Source: Candidatus Gerdarchaeota archaeon
GTDB lineage: Archaea > Asgardarchaeota > Heimdallarchaeia > JABLTI01
DNA length: 6,424 nucleotides
Direction of reading: 5' to 3'
Assembly (NCBI GenBank): GCA_016840905.1
Contig: JAEORM010000031.1
Span: 1 to 6,424 of the forward strand
The translations under genes were made by a program, and so were the position numbers. Below the pieces are notes generated by a model that saw nothing but the letters and a program-made list of their open reading frames with translations, did not search any database and was not told the origin of the DNA. This document shows, piece after piece, positions 4,980-6,424 of the stretch; the first letter of the stretch is position 1, and each line of letters opens with the position of its first letter.

Positions 4980-6408
4980 TTTCGTCCTGTTCTTTTAGAA
5001 TCTCTTCACCTAGTTTTCTTTCTTTCTTGATTCTATCTTGTAAATTTTTAATCATGCGTTTATCTTGTTCATCAATTCCTTTTTTAAACTCTGGAGGGTT
5101 AGGAGGTTCTGGTCTATGAGGAGTATCTGGTTTTGGTAAAGGAGGAGTTAATGGGTCAAGAGTTATTTGTCCTTTATTAAATATCTCTCTTGCTTCATCT
5201 CTCGTTGCGAATCCACCACCTAGTTTATTTCCACCGTTTTTAGCAAGTACAGCCACTTGTGCTTTTTTCAAAGCAATGTCTGCTTCTGCTAATTCATCTA
5301 TATAAATTGGATTCCACTCAATAGTATATCTCCATGCTCTACTATTACCTTCTATAATTTTTTGATAGAGATTTACTAATAGTGGAGTATAAATTAAATC
5401 TTGGTCATCTTTAACATCTTTATAATAATCACCATATCCAACTTCTGCACCTGTTACTCTACCAACTTGAATACCTTCAAGGATGTGTTTTGGCATTCTA
5501 AATGCAGCAGCCACGTTAGTAATTAAATAATCATAAAATGGTTTTGGGTCTATTGCTGTAGGATTTATTGCTTTTATTTCAGCAGTTTCATCATGTACCA
5601 ATCCACTAGGATGTTGATTTAATATTTTTAACCAAGCTTCTCTTTCTGGTTTTTTACAACCTTCTTGCATTACGTCATAAAGACCGTGTGCAAACCAAGC
5701 AAGGATTTCACCACATGCTATATCAACATTAATTTTTGATTTAATGACATTTCTTAATAATTGCATTGTAGATGTTCCAAACATCTTACCTGCAACTTCA
5801 TCATTAACTAAATGAATTATTCTATCTGGATGTATCCATTTATCTTCTCCTGTTTTAGGATTGTCATAATGGAAATATTTAATTTTGAATTTTTTATATT
5901 TATCATTTGGGTATCCTATTTCAGTAATATATTCACTATCTAAAAGTCTTACATTCCAAGGATAACCTTCTGGTTTTTCAACTACATTCTTTGATTTGTC
6001 ACCATAAAATGAAATAATTAAATATCCGTCTCCATATATAAAAGATGATACTCTGGCTAAACTCCATTTATATTTAATTTGACTTCTCTCTTCAAATCGT
6101 TGAATTAATTTTTTATCCTCTTTAAAAACTTTGCCTTTATCATCTAGTGGGATTAAATGATTCCAAGCACGGACAGAATCCATTGATTTTTTTCTAGCAC
6201 CTTTCATAAAAAACGGACATTGTGTTGCAGTTTCAAATAATTTACTTGGAGATAGTTCTTTTAGTCCCCATCCTGATTTCTGCTCATTATCTTCTGAATA
6301 GCTTAAATCAACTTCTTTAGATTCATTAGCAATTTCTACTTTTGTAGGTGCTACATAATTTTTATAAAAATTCCTTGCTAAATCACCTATAGTTTTTCTT
6401 TTCGCCAT
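4969..6408 (-). CDS. Portal protein
   Basis: At 479 residues this matches a typical phage portal, the dodecameric ring at one capsid vertex through which DNA is packaged. Visible features are a basic N-terminus; FIYGDGYLIISF (123-134); VRLLDSEYITEIG (153-165); HPDRIIHLVNDEVAG (193-207), the usual strand after which the chain runs FGTSTMQLLRNVI; and AAFRMPKHILEGIQVGRVTG (301-320) with GYGDYYKDVKDDQ, the crown-side helix region. A Pro-rich stretch (about 422-445) and a charged coiled-coil tail (about 446-479) end it. An in-frame TTG at 6423 would add five residues, but ATG 6408 with GGAG nine bases upstream is preferred. It resembles the DUF1073-type portals in its MPxxxLxG segment, though I cannot fix the subfamily. 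The gene overlaps the next by eleven bases. The first 16 bases of the window-edge sequence include a TAG in another frame that may end an upstream gene. Confidence 0.87.
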   Translation of the reverse strand: MAKRKTIGDLARNFYKNYVAPTKVEIANESKEVDLSYSEDNEQKSGWGLKELSPSKLFETATQCPFFMKGARKKSMDSVRAWNHLIPLDDKGKVFKEDKKLIQRFEERSQIKYKWSLARVSSFIYGDGYLIISFYGDKSKNVVEKPEGYPWNVRLLDSEYITEIGYPNDKYKKFKIKYFHYDNPKTGEDKWIHPDRIIHLVNDEVAGKMFGTSTMQLLRNVIKSKINVDIACGEILAWFAHGLYDVMQEGCKKPEREAWLKILNQHPSGLVHDETAEIKAINPTAIDPKPFYDYLITNVAAAFRMPKHILEGIQVGRVTGAEVGYGDYYKDVKDDQDLIYTPLLVNLYQKIIEGNSRAWRYTIEWNPIYIDELAEADIALKKAQVAVLAKNGGNKLGGGFATRDEAREIFNKGQITLDPLTPPLPKPDTPHRPEPPNPPEFKKGIDEQDKRMIKNLQDRIKKERKLGEEILKEQDENDK

Positions 6409-6417
6409 ATTCCTAAT

Positions 6418-6421
6418 CTCC
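6418..6421 (-). promoter_or_regulatory. Ribosome-binding site deciding the portal start
   Basis: GGAG on the minus strand lies nine bases before ATG 6408. Nothing upstream of the TTG at 6423 can be assessed because the window ends there. Confidence 0.5.
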
Positions 6422-6424
6422 AAA

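Noticed and set aside
6409..6423. TTG start for the portal at 6423
   Set aside because: It sits at the window edge, and ATG 6408 is preceded by GGAG at a workable distance.
1..6424. tRNA genes, CRISPR arrays, insertion sequences and attachment sites
   Set aside because: No cloverleaf, regularly spaced repeats, transposase or integrase sequence was seen on either strand.

Overview
The window is an AT-rich stretch in which every credible gene lies on the minus strand, so transcription runs from high to low coordinates. Genes are tightly packed with overlaps or gaps of a few bases, most have a Shine-Dalgarno sequence, and the order is that of the head-assembly module of a tailed double-stranded DNA virus (Caudoviricetes) or a prophage of one. 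There is no integrase, attachment site, rRNA or tRNA to fix the host. The Shine-Dalgarno sequences (AGAGGT, GGAGG, AGGTGA types) suit a low-GC bacterium but would also fit an archaeal tailed virus.

In transcription order: portal protein (6408-4969); an HK97 gp10-like head-tail connector (4979-4578); a 60-residue Cys-containing protein of unknown role (4573-4391); a 214-residue helical, lysine-rich protein of unknown role (4364-3720); a 158-residue protein of unknown role (3717-3241); a probable head maturation protease with an extra N-terminal motif and a Cys cluster (3228-2269); an HK97-fold major capsid protein with an N-terminal coiled-coil delta-type region (2242-1013); a 121-residue beta-rich probable decoration protein (934-569); a hairpin with T-tract that looks like an intrinsic terminator (545-570); a 73-residue protein with two CxxC pairs (544-323); and the start of a probable RecB/Cas4-like PD-(D/E)XK nuclease that runs off the left edge (278-1).

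The main find is at the end of the capsid gene. The last codons before its TAA form a canonical -1 slippery heptamer, A AAC CCT, followed after five bases by a possible hairpin. The -1 frame then stays open for 26 codons and stops one base before the next gene. The encoded tail has a Ser/Pro-rich linker and ends in a segment (Cys, then IGTIRV) that matches the N-terminus of the next protein. In the shared hexapeptide the two DNA copies differ only at synonymous third positions. This points to a programmed frameshift that makes a minor, extended capsid protein of about 435 residues, carrying a peptide shared with the putative decoration protein.

Together the genes would build a procapsid: the portal nucleates assembly, the capsid protein (and its frameshifted form) makes the shell, the protease matures it, the gp10-like protein joins head to tail, and the 121-residue protein may decorate the surface. 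The 73-residue protein and the nuclease lie beyond the terminator-like hairpin and may begin a different functional module.
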